64,000 nt of DNA from Acestrorhynchus altus (lineage: Eukaryota > Chordata > Actinopteri > Characiformes > Acestrorhynchidae), in the NCBI GenBank assembly GCA_034509495.1, contig CM067519.1, positions 25,925,159 through 25,989,158 of the forward strand. Direction: 5' to 3'. Made by a program: the position numbers and the translations under genes. Positions 11,751 to 23,394 of the stretch are shown here, piece by piece. Under the pieces are notes generated by a model. The model had not been told where the DNA came from. It ran no database searches and was given only the letters and a program-made list of their open reading frames with translations. Numbering within the stretch: the first letter of the stretch is position 1; the number at the start of each line of letters is the position of its first letter.

Positions 11751-13261
11751 AAAGCCTGCCCGACTCGCACAGCAGAAGACGAGGGACTGAACGGAGCTGC
11801 AGGAACACGCGTGTGTTAATGTTTCAGTGTAGCGCTCCAGTGGGGCCTTCGTCAGCCTTGTGTTTAAAAATGTGCTTTGTATTACAAGCTTTGCTCTAAT
11901 AGTCTGTAGATCAAGTCCCCGCGGTTCGTGTTCCAGTGGCTTGCGGCTAATTGCGTCCTGTTTGACATGACGGCACTTGCCAGTGGAGCCAGTCATCAGA
12001 TGTATTATGCATTGCATTGGTAAGAAAGCGTTTGTTTGAATTAAAGCAGTACATCCTCCACAGCAGCCATTAAAATATCATTACTGCAGCCATTAGGGAA
12101 GAATGGGAATACACTAATATGTGGCCCAAACCATGCAGCTCCAGTGTACACAGTTTCATAGTGTGCCTGTAAACAAACATTCAACATGGATGCCATTTCT
12201 CTTTATTTATTGAAAAAAATTATTTATTTATTTATTTATTAATTAATTAATTTATTTATTCATTCATTCAGTGTTCCCCTCTCTGACAATAACCCTCATT
12301 TTCCTGCCACACATCTGCTTTTACTTTTATTCATAATGCATGAGTTTGTAGTGTCTTTTACAGCTGTTGTCCCACTTTGCACCGTGTACCCATACCTACC
12401 AATACACTCAGTATGACCAGTGTCCCTGTTTCACTCCTGAACCTGATTTCCGTCAAAGCAAACTGGAAAAGCTCTGACAAACGGGCAAAGTTCCTTCCCA
12501 TGATGGTAGCTGTTAAATCCTGAACCAGGTCTAATAACTATCAGGCCTTTAATGTTCCTTGTCTCTCTCTTGGTACCGCGTAGTCCTCCGATCAGTCAGC
12601 GTCCTGCATGGTAATTGTGGTTTAATTGCCGGGTAACTGCCCTTAGAACGTGTTGCTTTATATAGTTAGTCAGTAAACCCCCCCCGTTTGCCTGGCTGGT
12701 TGCGCACGGCTTAATTACCAGTGAATCCCGCGGATAAAGATGGTGATGTATACGTGGGGGCGGAGATTGATTGTCATTAAGGTTCGTCTAATTAACTGAA
12801 GATGTAATTGCGTCGAAGGTGCCCGTCGCAGACGCGGCGATGGCAGGGCGAGGACGGACCCGCAGGAAAGGTGCGGCGGGAGAAACGCACAGCTGCTCTA
12901 AACACTGCTTAACATTCAGCACATGAAAGCGCACAAACGGCCCGACAATTAACGGCCAAAGCCCACAAAAGAGATATATAATCAGTCAAATTCAGCTTAG
13001 CTGCATGGAGCCTGCTCTTTCACTCCACCAGCAGGATTGTTACACACTTTAATACTCTAATAAACTACGCTTAAGTTCAAATTTGATTGGACAAGAAAGA
13101 AATGGGCAAATGTGGGAGAAATAAGCCGAGTTTAAAGCTTTATTATGGTGTGAGCTACAGCCTCATATTTCTCCTTTTTTCTTGTCGCTGTTCATTTTCT
13201 AATGTTTCTGAATTTCTGCATAATTACAGGAGAAAGATATAAACAATTCAGTGTGTTTGGT
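11751..13261. other. Intergenic; AT-rich (TTTA) stretch and a repeat-poor block
   Basis: About 12,195-12,270 is a degenerate (TTTA)n stretch. About 12,560-12,960 is GC-balanced unique DNA with several homeodomain-type cores (GGTTTAATTGCC, CTAATTAACTG) and no repeat family. It is a possible regulatory element by composition only. No coding sequence is seen. Confidence 0.35.
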
Positions 13262-13773
13262 GTAGGCTGAATGGGTGGGGCTAAAGTTCTGTAGACTGGT
13301 GGGGCTAAGTTGCTATAGACTGAATGGGTGGGGCTGAATGCATAGGGCTGAAGTGCTGTAGGCTGAATGGGTGGAGTGAAACTGCAGTAGGCTGAATGGG
13401 TGGAGTGAAACTGCTGTAGGCTGAATGGGTGGAGTGAAACTGCTGTAGGCTGAATGCATAGAGCGTAACTGCTGTAGGCTGAATGGGTGGAGTGAAACTG
13501 CTGTAGTCTGAATGCGTAGAGCTGAACTGCTGTAGTCTGACTGCGTAGAGCTGAACTGCTGTAGGCTGAATGGGTGGAGTTAAACTGCTATAGGCTGAAT
13601 GCATAGAGCGGAACTGCTGTAGGCTGAATGGGTGGGGTTAACCTGCTGTAGACTGAATGCGTACAGCGGAACTGCTGTAGGCTGAATGGGTGGGGTTAAT
13701 CTGCTATAGACTGAATGCATAGAGCTGAACTGCTGTAGGCTGAATGGGTGGAGTTAAACTGCTGTAGGCTGAA
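13262..13773. repeat. 29-bp minisatellite with a dimeric (58-bp) pattern
   Basis: About 17 copies of CTGCTGTAGGCTGAATG plus a variable ending. Two endings occur, GGTGGAGTGAAA or GGTGGGGTTAA, and CATAGAGCGGAA or CGTAGAGCTGAA. In the second half they alternate, giving a 58-bp higher-order unit. An open frame of 99 codons on the minus strand is just the repeat read through and is not a gene. Confidence 0.92.
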
Positions 13774-14261
13774 AGTGTTTAACTGCTTAAATGTAACTTA
13801 TTTCAGGAGGAAAGATTTTCAGTTTCCCATAAAAGCGGCTATAAAAAATCGAAAGAAAAGGTCATCGATCAGCAACAGTCCAAACCTGCGGCAGATCAAA
13901 GTGTTGTACGGAGACGGAATCCACAGTGAAGAAATCTGGACAAAAAAATCCATCTCCTCTTCTCCATTTCCCCATCATCTCTCGTTCCATCTTTTATCTG
14001 ACTCGATTGACAGCTCTCCCAGACTGAAGATCGTAGGGTTCTTATCGATGTCAAGCAGCTTTCCTTTCACCAGAACTTTGAGAGCATTCAGGACTGTGGG
14101 TCTAGCTTGAGGAAGACCTTTTTCATTAAATTTAGAGGAATATCGCAGATACTTTGATCCTGATCTTTGTGCTACCCTGTTTCAAAAACCTGCCCATCTT
14201 ACTCAAGCTTCTCTTAATCAATTCAGTGTATGTTTGGTTAGAGTTTAATGGTTTACATGAC
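13774..14261. other. Intergenic, no gene seen
   Basis: Unassigned. The plus-strand frame 13748-14110 begins inside the minisatellite and has no recognised domain. Confidence 0.4.
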
Positions 14262-14690
14262 CAGGGTAGTCCACCACTATGACCAGCATGACCAACAACA
14301 CCCAACTGATTGACCAGTTGGTCAATGTTACTTGACAAATATGAGCAACAAGACCAAGGTGTTCAACCAGCTTGGTCATTCTGGGTCGCACTGGTTGACC
14401 TGCTAGGTCTCACTCTCATGCTGTTTGACCAATGTGATCTTACTGATCAACCAGCTTGGAGGTGCATGACCAACAACACTAAGCTGGTTCACTAATTTGA
14501 CCATCAAGGCCAAGTTTTTTGACCAGCGTAACCCAGTAAGACCAAGCTGTTCAAATAACATAACCACCAAGGCTAAGCTGGTGTGCCAGTAAGACCTACA
14601 ATGACTAGGTCGGTCCAGGTCAAGATCAAGGTGCTCAACCAGCATGAACAGCAAGATGAACAAGCTGGTCAACCAGCAAGGTGCCAATAG
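14262..14690. repeat. GACCAGC-rich degenerate repeat
   Basis: Short degenerate units such as TGACCAGCATGACCAACAA and CAACCAGCTTGG. Relatives occur at 42355-42620 and 60430-60790. No coding potential on either strand. Confidence 0.8.
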
Positions 14691-14696
14691 GTTTGT

Positions 14697-14822
14697 GTGG
14701 TTATCTGCTCCAGAGAGTCCTATTCTTTTTGCAGTACTGTGTCAGCGATGGGTGCAGCTTAAAGTAGCTGAATGCATTCATTAGTAGGGGTGTCCACAAA
14801 CTTTTGGACATACAGTGCATTG
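14697..14822. mobile_element. Family A short DNA element, terminal fragment
   Basis: Contains CCAGAGAGTCCTATTCT, GTGTCAGCGATGGGTGCAGC and the end GGGGTGTCCACAAACTTTTG with GACATACAGTG. Confidence 0.8.
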
Positions 14823-15429
14823 GTTATGAAGCACAATCAGACTTGTACAGACTCGCTACAAAGCCGGCACTATAAATAACCTACAAAAGCACACTGAAAA
14901 TGAAGACTTCATCAATTTTTGAAACATGCCGTCTTGTAATGGGAGTAAATTGGACCCAGGCTCAGATAGCGGTTTGTCCTAATTCACTTTGTGCTCAGTC
15001 GTTCACACTGACGCCCCAGGACTGTTCTTACACTCGCTAACTGATCAGTCACAGCACGAGCGCGAATTTGAGGGGAAAAAAAAAAAATAAAAATTCAATG
15101 GTAATACTCAGCCACTCATCCTCGACAAGGTAGGCGGGTCATTGACGCCTAATGCGGGCTTTTGGGTGGTGCTGGAATTAACATGTCCTAGGAAAAGTGG
15201 CTCTGACCTCGGCGCTCTCCTGGACACGGTTCGTCGGTCTGAAAGCTGAATCTCTCCCTGCTGCCGAGTGGGAAAGGCTGATCGCTGTGGAAAAAGCTGA
15301 TCACGTTGTCTGCTCTTTGCTGCCTGAAGCGACTCCTCTCCATTCCATTTAGTTCAAACAGAATGGCAGAGAGGAAAACAGCCGCAGCTATAGTGCCGTC
15401 TCTATTGAAACGATAATAACCTCAGCGCT
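14823..15429. other. Intergenic, no gene seen
   Basis: Unassigned unique DNA with a short poly-A run near 15,077. Confidence 0.4.
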
Positions 15430-15960
15430 CTGCCCAGATGGGACGTGAGAAGGCATTTACACACCCGCCATGCCATTAATCAATATTTGGAAATGATTTG
15501 GGAGCAATTTCGGATACGACTGGACGTGCCAATCGTGTTTGGCTGAATGTTTGCTCCTCGTCCAGCCACGTGTCTCAGCCCCGGCTTGGCTGCCATGCTT
15601 GGATTTTACAGTAGACCCTTGGCTAAAGCCTCTGTGGCCAGCAGCGATAAACCCGCCGTCACTGCCATGCTCTCGCAGGTCGCTAATTAGATGATGCACT
15701 GGCTATGAAAGAGCTGGCACCAGTTGTTAGCAGCTTTGGCTTTGCAGAAGTCCTTTTCTCCGGACGTTCCCGTCTTCCAGCCATGTCCCGGCCTTTTCTC
15801 CATTCGCTCGTGCACACAAAAGCAAGCCGAGTGGCAAACGCAGAGCAACGAAGACTCATCTGTTTGGACCCTAGTGGTGTAATTGAGTTTTCAAATCGAA
15901 ATGAGCTCCGTTTTGCACTCCCATGTGTCAGGAACGAAAATAAATAGTACTTATTATAAA
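15430..15960. other. Repeat-poor block, candidate regulatory DNA
   Basis: No repeats. Several textbook factor-site look-alikes lie close together: CCATTAATCAATATTTGG, GCCACGTGTC and CGCTAATTAGATGATG. Open frames on both strands are short and not protein-like. The call rests on composition and motif density only. Confidence 0.3.
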
Positions 15961-16884
15961 CGATACAGCAAATGAGCTAAAATAGAGGCCGGTTGGACTG
16001 AAGAAGAACAGCCAGAAAGCCTGACTCAATACAGTTCAAAGTAGTGTTTAATACTGTTTCGCTGTAATGAATGGTCTCACTTAGAACTTATTAATCCCGC
16101 AGAATTTTGGGGGCAGCTTTGCATGGTAGAGAGGAGACTCCTGTATTTCAGAGTCATTATGAACAACATACGACAGAGCAGATCTTCTCCATTTAATAAA
16201 AACCCTCAGATTTCCAACAACCGTGCATTTATCTGAGCTGATGGAACACTACTCAACACTGGTGTCTGGTGCCTGGAACCTGGAATTGGGTACTGTTTCT
16301 GTATCTCATGGTTCTAAGCTGATTGAGCAGGGACTGAAACGTGGCACGCAAACCAGGGGTTTTCCACCTTTTGCATCTCACGGCCCAGATGTTCATGATC
16401 AGAAAACTGTCTGTGCAGATGCTGCGGCTGTGTTGTCTCAAACGTACGCTGTTTTATTTTGCGACTCGTCTGATACTCGGATCGATCTGTCAATCAGCCT
16501 TTATTTTTTACTCGAATACGTTGAGGGTCATTTGCATAAGGGTTCTGGTGATTAACTGCTTTCCTTTCACAAGCAGAAGATAAAAAAAAAAGCTTGTAAT
16601 ATGAGATGTTAATATAGGTTGAACATGAATTTCTTTTTACCCGATTAATTCCAAAGTTGAATTATTTATTTATTTATTTTATTTTAGACATTTATGTTTT
16701 GCAAACTAGATACCTGAGACACCTTCACAACGGTGTTGAAGAAAACGCCCCCAATTACAAAAATGTAATGACTGACTGACTATGTGAATACAATGTTCCA
16801 CCAGTAGGTGTCACTTGTACCTTAGCTAGTAACGCTTCTCACCTTTAGAACCATAGGCCGTGTCTTTGGGATGAGTTAATGTGG
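15961..16884. other. Intergenic, no gene seen
   Basis: Unassigned; AT-rich near 16,660-16,700 with a short (TTTA) run. Confidence 0.4.
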
Positions 16885-17000
16885 TTTATGTTCTGTGTAT
16901 CATGTCTGTAGGTTACTCTGATCCTGAGATATGAGTCTTAGTCTACTGGCATGTAACTGCCCACAAAATGCGAATCACTGGTTGTAAGACTCGTGGTCTA
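16885..17000. repeat. Family C dispersed repeat
   Basis: Carries ATCATGTCTGTAGGTTACTC, TGATCCTGAGATATGAGTC and CATGTAACTGCCCACAAA. The same string recurs near 18,770, 20,385, 31,205, 43,575 and 57,440, and inverted near 2,790. The family is not identified. Confidence 0.75.
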
Positions 17001-17004
17001 ACTC

Positions 17005-17285
17005 GACAGCAAGAGCTCTGACCTGATCATCTAAATAGCAATAAAACTGGAGACCATGCTGTTTAATAATGTTGCCCAGTGGTATCATAGATATATAATG
17101 ACCAGCCCATTAAACAGTAATGGGCCAAGTACTGGACCCTGGGGGACACAATGTAAAAGGTGAGATGGGCCAGATCTAAACCCACCGATAGAGACAAATT
17201 GCTGCTGGTCTGTGAGGTAAGACCAAAACCTTTCCTTTAATGGCACACGGTATCAAATGCAGCTGTAAGATCCAAGAGTAAATGT
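17005..17285 (-). mobile_element. L2-type LINE reverse-transcriptase core fragment
   Basis: The minus strand reads VPQGPVLGPLL, then (in a nearby frame) LGNIIKQHGLQFYCYLDD. These match the RT motif GVPQGSVLGPLLF and the block before the catalytic YADD box of fish L2-type LINEs. The catalytic box is altered to YLDD and the frame is broken, so the copy is dead. Confidence 0.8.
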
Positions 17286-17647
17286 ATGTGTTTGTAATAT
17301 AATACATGGATTTATCCTTGAAAATAACAGTAATGGACCAATATGGTTATTATTTAATGATTTGAGTGACAAAATACATTGATAAGTATATGGATTTTAT
17401 TATTTTTATTTTAAAAAATCCATTAATTGAAGTTAAAACTCATTTTTATTGAACAGTTCTATGAACAGTTCTATTCTCTGTGGCAGCTGTTTTTGCCACT
17501 TGAGAACCACTTTAGGGGTTCTTTAGACATTGACATTAAAGGACTCTTTGCACAAGGCATTAGGACAGCTGCTTTTGAGGTTCTTTATGATGCCATATTG
17601 GGGTTCTGTGCTGTGGAAGTACATCAGCATGGAATCATATAGCATAG

Positions 17648-17649
<2 letters not shown>
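17286..17649. other. Intergenic, AT-rich, no gene seen
   Basis: No recognised feature. Confidence 0.4.

Positions 17650-17696
<47 letters not shown>
17650..17696. repeat. (AC)n microsatellite
   Basis: About 23 AC dinucleotides without interruption. Confidence 0.97.
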
Positions 17697-17700
<4 letters not shown>

Positions 17701-17994
17701 AAGCATTACACTGCAGTGTAATCTTATTCCCTCATCCCTCTCCACACTATTCTGTTCGTTTTCAATCCCAAACAAGTGCTAATGTGTCTGCTGAGCGTGT
17801 CCCGGATGTGGAAGCTGCTTCTGATGTAAATAATTGAAGGAATCAGGCCATCTAATCAGCCGTGTGCCACTTCCACAGCGAGAGCCCAGATAAACCCCGT
17901 TCCAGATGCCACACAGCAGCCAGAATCTGCCAGAGCTCCACTAAACTAAGTTCATTTCACATGTTTTTAAAAGCACCTCCTCATTTCTGCACTT

Positions 17995-18300
17995 AATGTC
18001 CGGACCCCCAGGACCACCACAGAGCGGCTTTTATGTGGGTGCTGGATCTTCTCAGCACTGCAGTCACACTGATGTAGTGGTGCGTTAGTGTGTGTTGAGC
18101 AGATTAGGCACAGCAGTGCTGCTGGAGTGTTTAAACGCTGTGTCCACTCACTGTCCACTCTATTAGACACTCCTACCGAGTGTCTCCACCTTGTAGATGT
18201 AAAGTCGGAGACAGAAGGTCATCTGTTTCTGCACAGTTTGTGTTGGTCGTCCTCTAGTCCTTCATCAGCGCTCACAGGACGCTGACCACAGGAAGTTTTG
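17995..18300. mobile_element. Family B element, partial
   Basis: Contains TAATGTCCGGACCCCCAGGACC, TCTCAGCACTGCAGTCACAC, CAGTGCTGCTGGAGTGTTTA, GTGTCCACTCACTGTCCACT and GTCGTCCTCTAGTCCTTCAT (abbreviated), in the family order. The second inverted arm is missing. Confidence 0.8.
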
Positions 18301-18929
18301 GATGTGTTGGAAATATTGTATGTTGGAGGTCATTCACACTGCACACTTGGACCTGCAATGTATCTGCTCACACTGTATGGAAGTAGAGGTACGACTGATG
18401 TGCTGTGACGTGGGTGCTCACACTAACTACACGACTAAAGGAAACAATGCCTCACCACCGATATTGTGTGGTCGGAGGTTTACGAACGTTCGTACGGCCA
18501 CAAATGATGTAACCAAAAGCTCCACTAGCCTTGACCATACAATACTCTGTCTTGACTCCATTATTTATTGTTGTCATGGGGTAGAAGGTCAAGAAATTGG
18601 GTCAAACTGTAAGACAAGCAACCAAAATGGTCAGAAATTCATCTGACCATTCAACTTGGGATTGCCCTGGGAGCTCTGGGATTCAACCTTTAGAACCCAT
18701 GGCCAATTCATAGTTCACTTTCATCACATAATTCATCTATGAGATGAGATCTTATGTCCTGTAGTCTGTCTTTGATATGCACATCACATCTGTAGGTTCC
18801 TCTGATCCTGAGTTACGACCCCTAGAAACGGCATGGATCTGCCCATAAAGTGCGTATCTTAAAAGCTATCTGATTAGCATATACATCATACAACAGCGTT
18901 CCACGGCACCTTCAAGCATAACTATTGCC
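18301..18929. other. Intergenic with a family C copy near 18,725-18,870
   Basis: The segment around GATATGCACATCACATCTGTAGG and TCTGATCCTGAGTTACGA belongs to family C. The rest is unassigned. Confidence 0.5.
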
Positions 18930-19620
18930 TTTAGTAGTAGGCCCTGCTAGAACCCCTTCGGAGAACCGAGTGTGTATGGAGCTGAAGTTAGTCGTGAGCT
19001 CACCGAGATTCGGACAGTTTTCCTCCGAGCCTCCTGCTCTGCTTGGACGGTCACGAGGAGCTTTCTCGGCTCCATTGTTTGACCTACTTCGCGAGGACGT
19101 TAATCAGATGTCCGTGAGCCTTTGAGTCACGTCATTTCCCTCGATCCCCCGGGGCAGCGGCCGGCTCTCTTCACGGGCGTCTCTCCGGCCTATGTGTGTT
19201 CATACACCTTCAACGATTCTAATCATGTCAGTGTATTTTTGAGTCAATCTGCTAGCCTCTGTGCCTCATGCATTTTAATGCGGCGCCCTTGGCGAGAGCA
19301 CGTCGCATTAATGCGCTCCTGCCACGATTCCAGCAGAGATATTCTGCTTTCATTTTGTCACTCGCATTTGCTGTTATAATCACGCAGATTATCGCCCGTT
19401 TTCAGGCAGGTGCGCCATGTGTCAATAGATATTTCCTTAACAAATGTTTCAGTCGTCAGTGATTTCGCTGTGAATTATGCATGAGGTTGATGTATACAAT
19501 CAGAGGATATTAAAATCTGTAACTGAAGCGGCGAGAGACCCAAAAGCTTCCCGTTGAATATTTCCAGGCAAAACCAAGTTTGTGTTCAGTTTGTGTTTTT
19601 GTGCTGACGATTACGTCCCT
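18930..19620. promoter_or_regulatory. Candidate conserved regulatory block (core about 19,235-19,520)
   Basis: A long stretch free of all repeat families in this window, with balanced composition. The core has paired homeodomain-like cores (TTTTAATGCGGC and CGCATTAATGCG), an AP-1-like TGAGTCA, and an octamer-like AATTATGCATGA. Short frames on the plus strand show no protein features. I infer possible enhancer function; the sequence does not show it directly. Confidence 0.3.
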
Positions 19621-19944
19621 CGCAGACCGGTGTGAGGTTTCCTCTGCTCGTAAACAGAGTCCAACCCAACGAACTTCACATTGGACTGTAAAATGAAGCC
19701 ACTGCAGGGCCAGAGGTGCTGAGTATGATGTGCTACACGACCGTGTGAAGCTGATTCAAGCCACTGAACTGAGGTTGAACACCGCCTATAATGACACTTC
19801 AGTGTTTAACGACTCGTAATCATTTTCTTTTTTCATTTTTCCAGTTTTGTGGAACGTTCTGATCTGTCAACCCAATCGTTTGTTTTATTTATGGTTATTA
19901 TACCGTCTCGGGTCTTTTATTTTGAAATTTGAATGAGAGAGAGA

Positions 19945-20290
19945 GCAGAGTCTGTATGCAGGTTGAGCATCAGCCCCGCCCCCTCTCTCTGGTCAGTCAG
20001 AGTTCGTGCTGCAGGCGAGCATCAGCCCAAACAAGCTACTGGCTGAGTGGCAGACAGGCACTGACTACCCGACCACTGACCCAGGCTGAGGCATTGGTCG
20101 CCACTTGACGGCACAACACCCAAAGCTGAGCATCAGCCCCGCCTCTCTGATCGGTCAGAGTCTGTATGTGCAGGGTTGAGCATCAGCCCCGCCCTCTGAT
20201 CAGTCAGAGTCTGTATGCAGGTTGGAGCATCAGCCCCACTTCTCTCTCTGGTCAGTCAGAGTCTGTATGCAGGTTGAGCATGTTCACGTG
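19945..20290. repeat. Tandem repeat with GATCAGTCAGAGTCTGTATG
   Basis: About five or six copies of a unit that includes AGAGTCTGTATGCAGGTTGA and GCATCAGCCCCGCC. It is the reverse complement of the repeat at 2880-2998. Spacing between copies varies, with an unrelated insert near 20,030-20,125. Confidence 0.85.
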
Positions 20291-20384
20291 GACAGAGCAG
20301 TAAACATGCACTGTATTTAAACTGGGATTTAATTCAGTGAATTTTACCTGTATGACATCGTGGTTAAATAGGGCAGGTCTTGTA

Positions 20385-20480
20385 GTTACTCTGGTCCAGA
20401 GTTCTGAAGCCTAGAAAATGGTATGTAACTGCCCACAAAGAGTGGATCTCAAGTTCTAAGAGTTGATCTGAGTTTAAATT
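20385..20480. repeat. Family C dispersed repeat, fragment
   Basis: Includes TACTCTGGTCCAGAGTTCTG, ATGTAACTGCCCACAAAGAG and TTCTAAGAGTTGATCTG, a diverged family C copy. Confidence 0.5.
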
Positions 20481-20644
20481 CTGTGGGTTGGTTAAGACTA
20501 GTCCTGCATCACACAGCGTTAACAAATTCTGGTCCTTTGGTCCGGACCGTGATCTGCTGCACCTTTTACACCTGCCGTTTTGGTTCTGACCTTAATGGCC
20601 GGTTCAAAAGTTTGGATCACCGTAAACCATGTCCAGAAAACCAA

Positions 20645-20800
20645 CCCTATGTGTCCAAAAGTTTGTGGACACCCCTTCTAAGGAATGCATTCAGGTAGTT
20701 TAAGTTGCACCTATTGCTGACACAGATGTACAAATGCACACACAGCTTGTCTAGTACCTGTAGAGAAGTACTGTCAATCGAATAGGACCCAAAAGACGTT
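20645..20800. mobile_element. Family A short DNA element, terminal fragment
   Basis: Begins with TGTCCAAAAGTTTGTGGACA and carries TGCTGACACAGATGTACAAA and GTAGAGAAGTACTGTCAATC. Confidence 0.8.
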
Positions 20801-20879
20801 CTATGTGGAAGCAAAAGAGGTTCCTCGATAATGCCACTCAAAGAACTATTTGAAGCATTTTTAACTTCAGAGTGAAGAG

Positions 20880-21010
20880 GCAGGTTTGTGCAGCGGTGTT
20901 CAGAACCTGAAGGTGAACCACACAGACACGGGACAAACACACCAGACTCCTCTCAGACGCAGAGCTGAGCGAGAATTGAACCCACAACCCCTGGAGCTGC
21001 GCTGTACACC
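20880..21010 (-). mobile_element. SINE-like repeat
   Basis: Contains AACACACCAGACTCCTCTCA and GCGAGAATTGAACCCACAAC. The latter is an inverted B-box-like word (GGGTTCAATTC). The arrangement recalls the tRNA-like dispersed repeats at 23395-23665 and 34355-34560. Confidence 0.45.
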
Positions 21011-22289
21011 CCCCACCTGCTGTGCCTGCTGCGTCGTCTTTATAGCCCGTGTCTCCAATTTTAAAATTATGTAAATCCTTTACACTGTTTCTTTTATCTG
21101 CGTAGGTTTTCTTTCTTTCTTTTCCTTTCTTTCTCTCTGCGGTGATCCTTTGTGTGTTTTGATATTCTGTTCTCCTCCAGCATGTCTGCAAGTTTTGTAC
21201 AAATATCTCCAGTGAAGAAAAGGTAAGCTGAGGTCTTCCCTGATGCAGCATAAAATACACCATGAGGATCTTTGGCAGCTCCTTCACTTTCAGCTGCTCT
21301 GAAGTTCTTTTAGGTATGAATCGACCGTTTCTCTAGCTGAGGACACATATGGAAGAGGTTGATCCCTGTCAGTTTCACAAATGACTCCAAGAACTTGCAT
21401 TTTTAAGATGGTATTAACTTCAGGCTGCTGGAGATGGTGGCGCATGGGTATGATTAGGCTATAAATACCTGCAGGGTGTGCGGCGGGAGTTGAGTTAACA
21501 TTTTTAATGAGCCTGGCAGGGGACCCCCGGTTCGATCCCACCCCTGTCGACGAAAACAAAACCCAGTGGGCGTTGGAACCAAAACGACCAACAGGGGACA
21601 CCCCCAGGTGGAGTGAAACCCCTCGAGGGCTGAACCCCTGGTCTCAGTGTCCCTGCAGACCAGAATTTCTTTTCAGCAAGGCTTTGTCTCCACCCCCAGA
21701 TTATTTCTTGTAATAAGTTTAACCATAAAATGTATAGAATGCAGTAAAACTCTACAAACGTCCTCCTTGTTTACTGCATCTCTGTCCCTCAGCTGTTTCA
21801 CAGATTCACAAAGCAGGCTCATTTCAGCTGTCCGTAAATGACACACACACACACACACAAATTGCACTGAATGCAAACAAAATCTCATCCGTTTCCCAAT
21901 TCTGAAAGTGTATTTTTGGCTTTGTGCAGCCAGAAAATTGGGATCTAACTGAGCCGGCTGTGTTCAACAGATCATCAGCGAATCTCTGCTTACTGCGCAG
22001 TGTTGCTCTGTATGATCAGACCTTTGCATTTATCCCATGCTTTCCCGCGGCCCCTTGTGTAAACACAATGTTATCAGCATGGAGCCAGACAACAGCCAAC
22101 ACATTCCTAGCCTTATTATATTCCTGTCCATATTGTGGGGACACCTTGCATTCTACTTAAAATATGAATATGTCTGCTGTATGAATTTCTCACTTTTCAG
22201 TGAAATAGAAAAACACCCCTGCAGCAGTTTGCTCGACAACCCTGCCCTGCTGGGCGTTTGCCGGGGGGCCTACGCAACTAGGGGCAACT
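21011..22289. other. Intergenic, no gene seen
   Basis: Short (AC) run near 21,841. A segment near 21,500-21,640 with GACCCCCGGTTCGATCCCAC looks repeat-like, but I could not assign it. Otherwise unassigned. Confidence 0.4.
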
Positions 22290-22700
22290 ATGGATCTTGA
22301 CCTTCACAGATTCATAAAAGCTGATCATGATATAGTCTTTTATTTAACCATGATAGGCAGGCTGTCTCTCTGTCTGTCTGATGTCTTGTTAGTGATGACA
22401 GTGATGAGTCCCACCTTTGTCTTGGTGGAGACAACCAAGATCAATGGTTTGTTGTCACAAGTCCAGAAGGCCTGCTGTTGGGATGACCTTTGGTCTTCAT
22501 TACAGGCACTTGGACAGTCCAGCTAATATGTCCAGCTACGTTAACGAGGTTCTGCAACCTGTGGTTCTGCCTTTTCTGAACACACACTCCGGTGCTCTAT
22601 TCCAACAGGACGACGCTCGTCCACTCACTGCTGCCGTCTCAAGACCTCGCCTTGAAGACACAGATACTATGTCGTGGACCTGTCCCTGATGTGTGGAATG
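22290..22700 (+). mobile_element. Tc1/mariner-like transposase remnant
   Basis: The plus strand encodes YVNEVLQPVVLPFLNTHSGA followed by LFQQDDARP, matching the L.P...F...H....FQQDNARPH catalytic block of Tc1-type transposases. The second catalytic aspartate region is present as DDA in place of DNA. Frames break before and after. A sister copy lies on the minus strand at 44100-44500. Confidence 0.85.
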
Positions 22701-23044
22701 CTAGAGGATGACCAGCACAAACTGTACAGGAACAGTGCACACACAATAGCTGCTCTGTGGTCGTCCTGTGGGATAAATAAATAAAAGTCATAAGCAATGT
22801 TAGTCATTCATTAAGCCTTATAATCAGTTGTTTTCCATTCACACATAGAAAAGGACATTATGAAACTTTAACAGGAACCTGGTATTGCTGTACTGGTAGT
22901 GACCTTAGAAAGAGCTCTGTTTACTTGTATCCCGTGTTTTCCCTCAAGACCTTATATTCTCATATACATCTCTTTAAAACCAAACGTATCAACAGTTTTT
23001 TTGAACCGACGCAACGTGTGATAATGAAATAATGAATTATTGAA

Positions 23045-23335
23045 ACAACCAGTTGAGGTGGCTCGGGCATCTTTTTCAGATGCCCCCTGGACGTCTCCCC
23101 GGGGAGGTGTTCCAGGCACGTCCCACCGGGAGGAGACCGTGGGGTAGAACAAGGACACGCTGGAGGGTCTATGTCTCTCGGCTGGCCTGGGAATGCCTTG
23201 GGGTCCCTCCTGGGGAGCTGGCTGAGGTGTCGGGGGAGAGGGAAGTCTGGGCATCCCTGCTTAGACTGCTGCCCCCGCGACCCGGCCCCAGATAAAGTGG
23301 AAGGAGATAGATGGATGGATGGATGGATTATCTAA
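23045..23335 (+). mobile_element. RTE/Rex3-like LINE 3' end
   Basis: The plus strand encodes RWLGHLFQMPPGRLPGEVF, then RPTGRRPWGRTRTRWRVYV and EREVWASLLRLLPPRPGPR, a familiar C-terminus of a fish non-LTR element. It stops and is followed by a (GATG)n tail (GATGGATGGATGGATGG). A GATG tail is a known hallmark of Rex3. The clade name is from memory and moderately certain. The 5' part is absent. Confidence 0.75.
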
Positions 23336-23394
23336 ACAATTATTAATATCTATAGGATAAGATGTAATAAATTGAATAAATGATGATTGACTAC

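Noticed and set aside
13305..13604. 99-codon repetitive frame on the minus strand
   Set aside because: The 29-base minisatellite is not a multiple of three, so the periodic protein is a by-product of read-through of the array.
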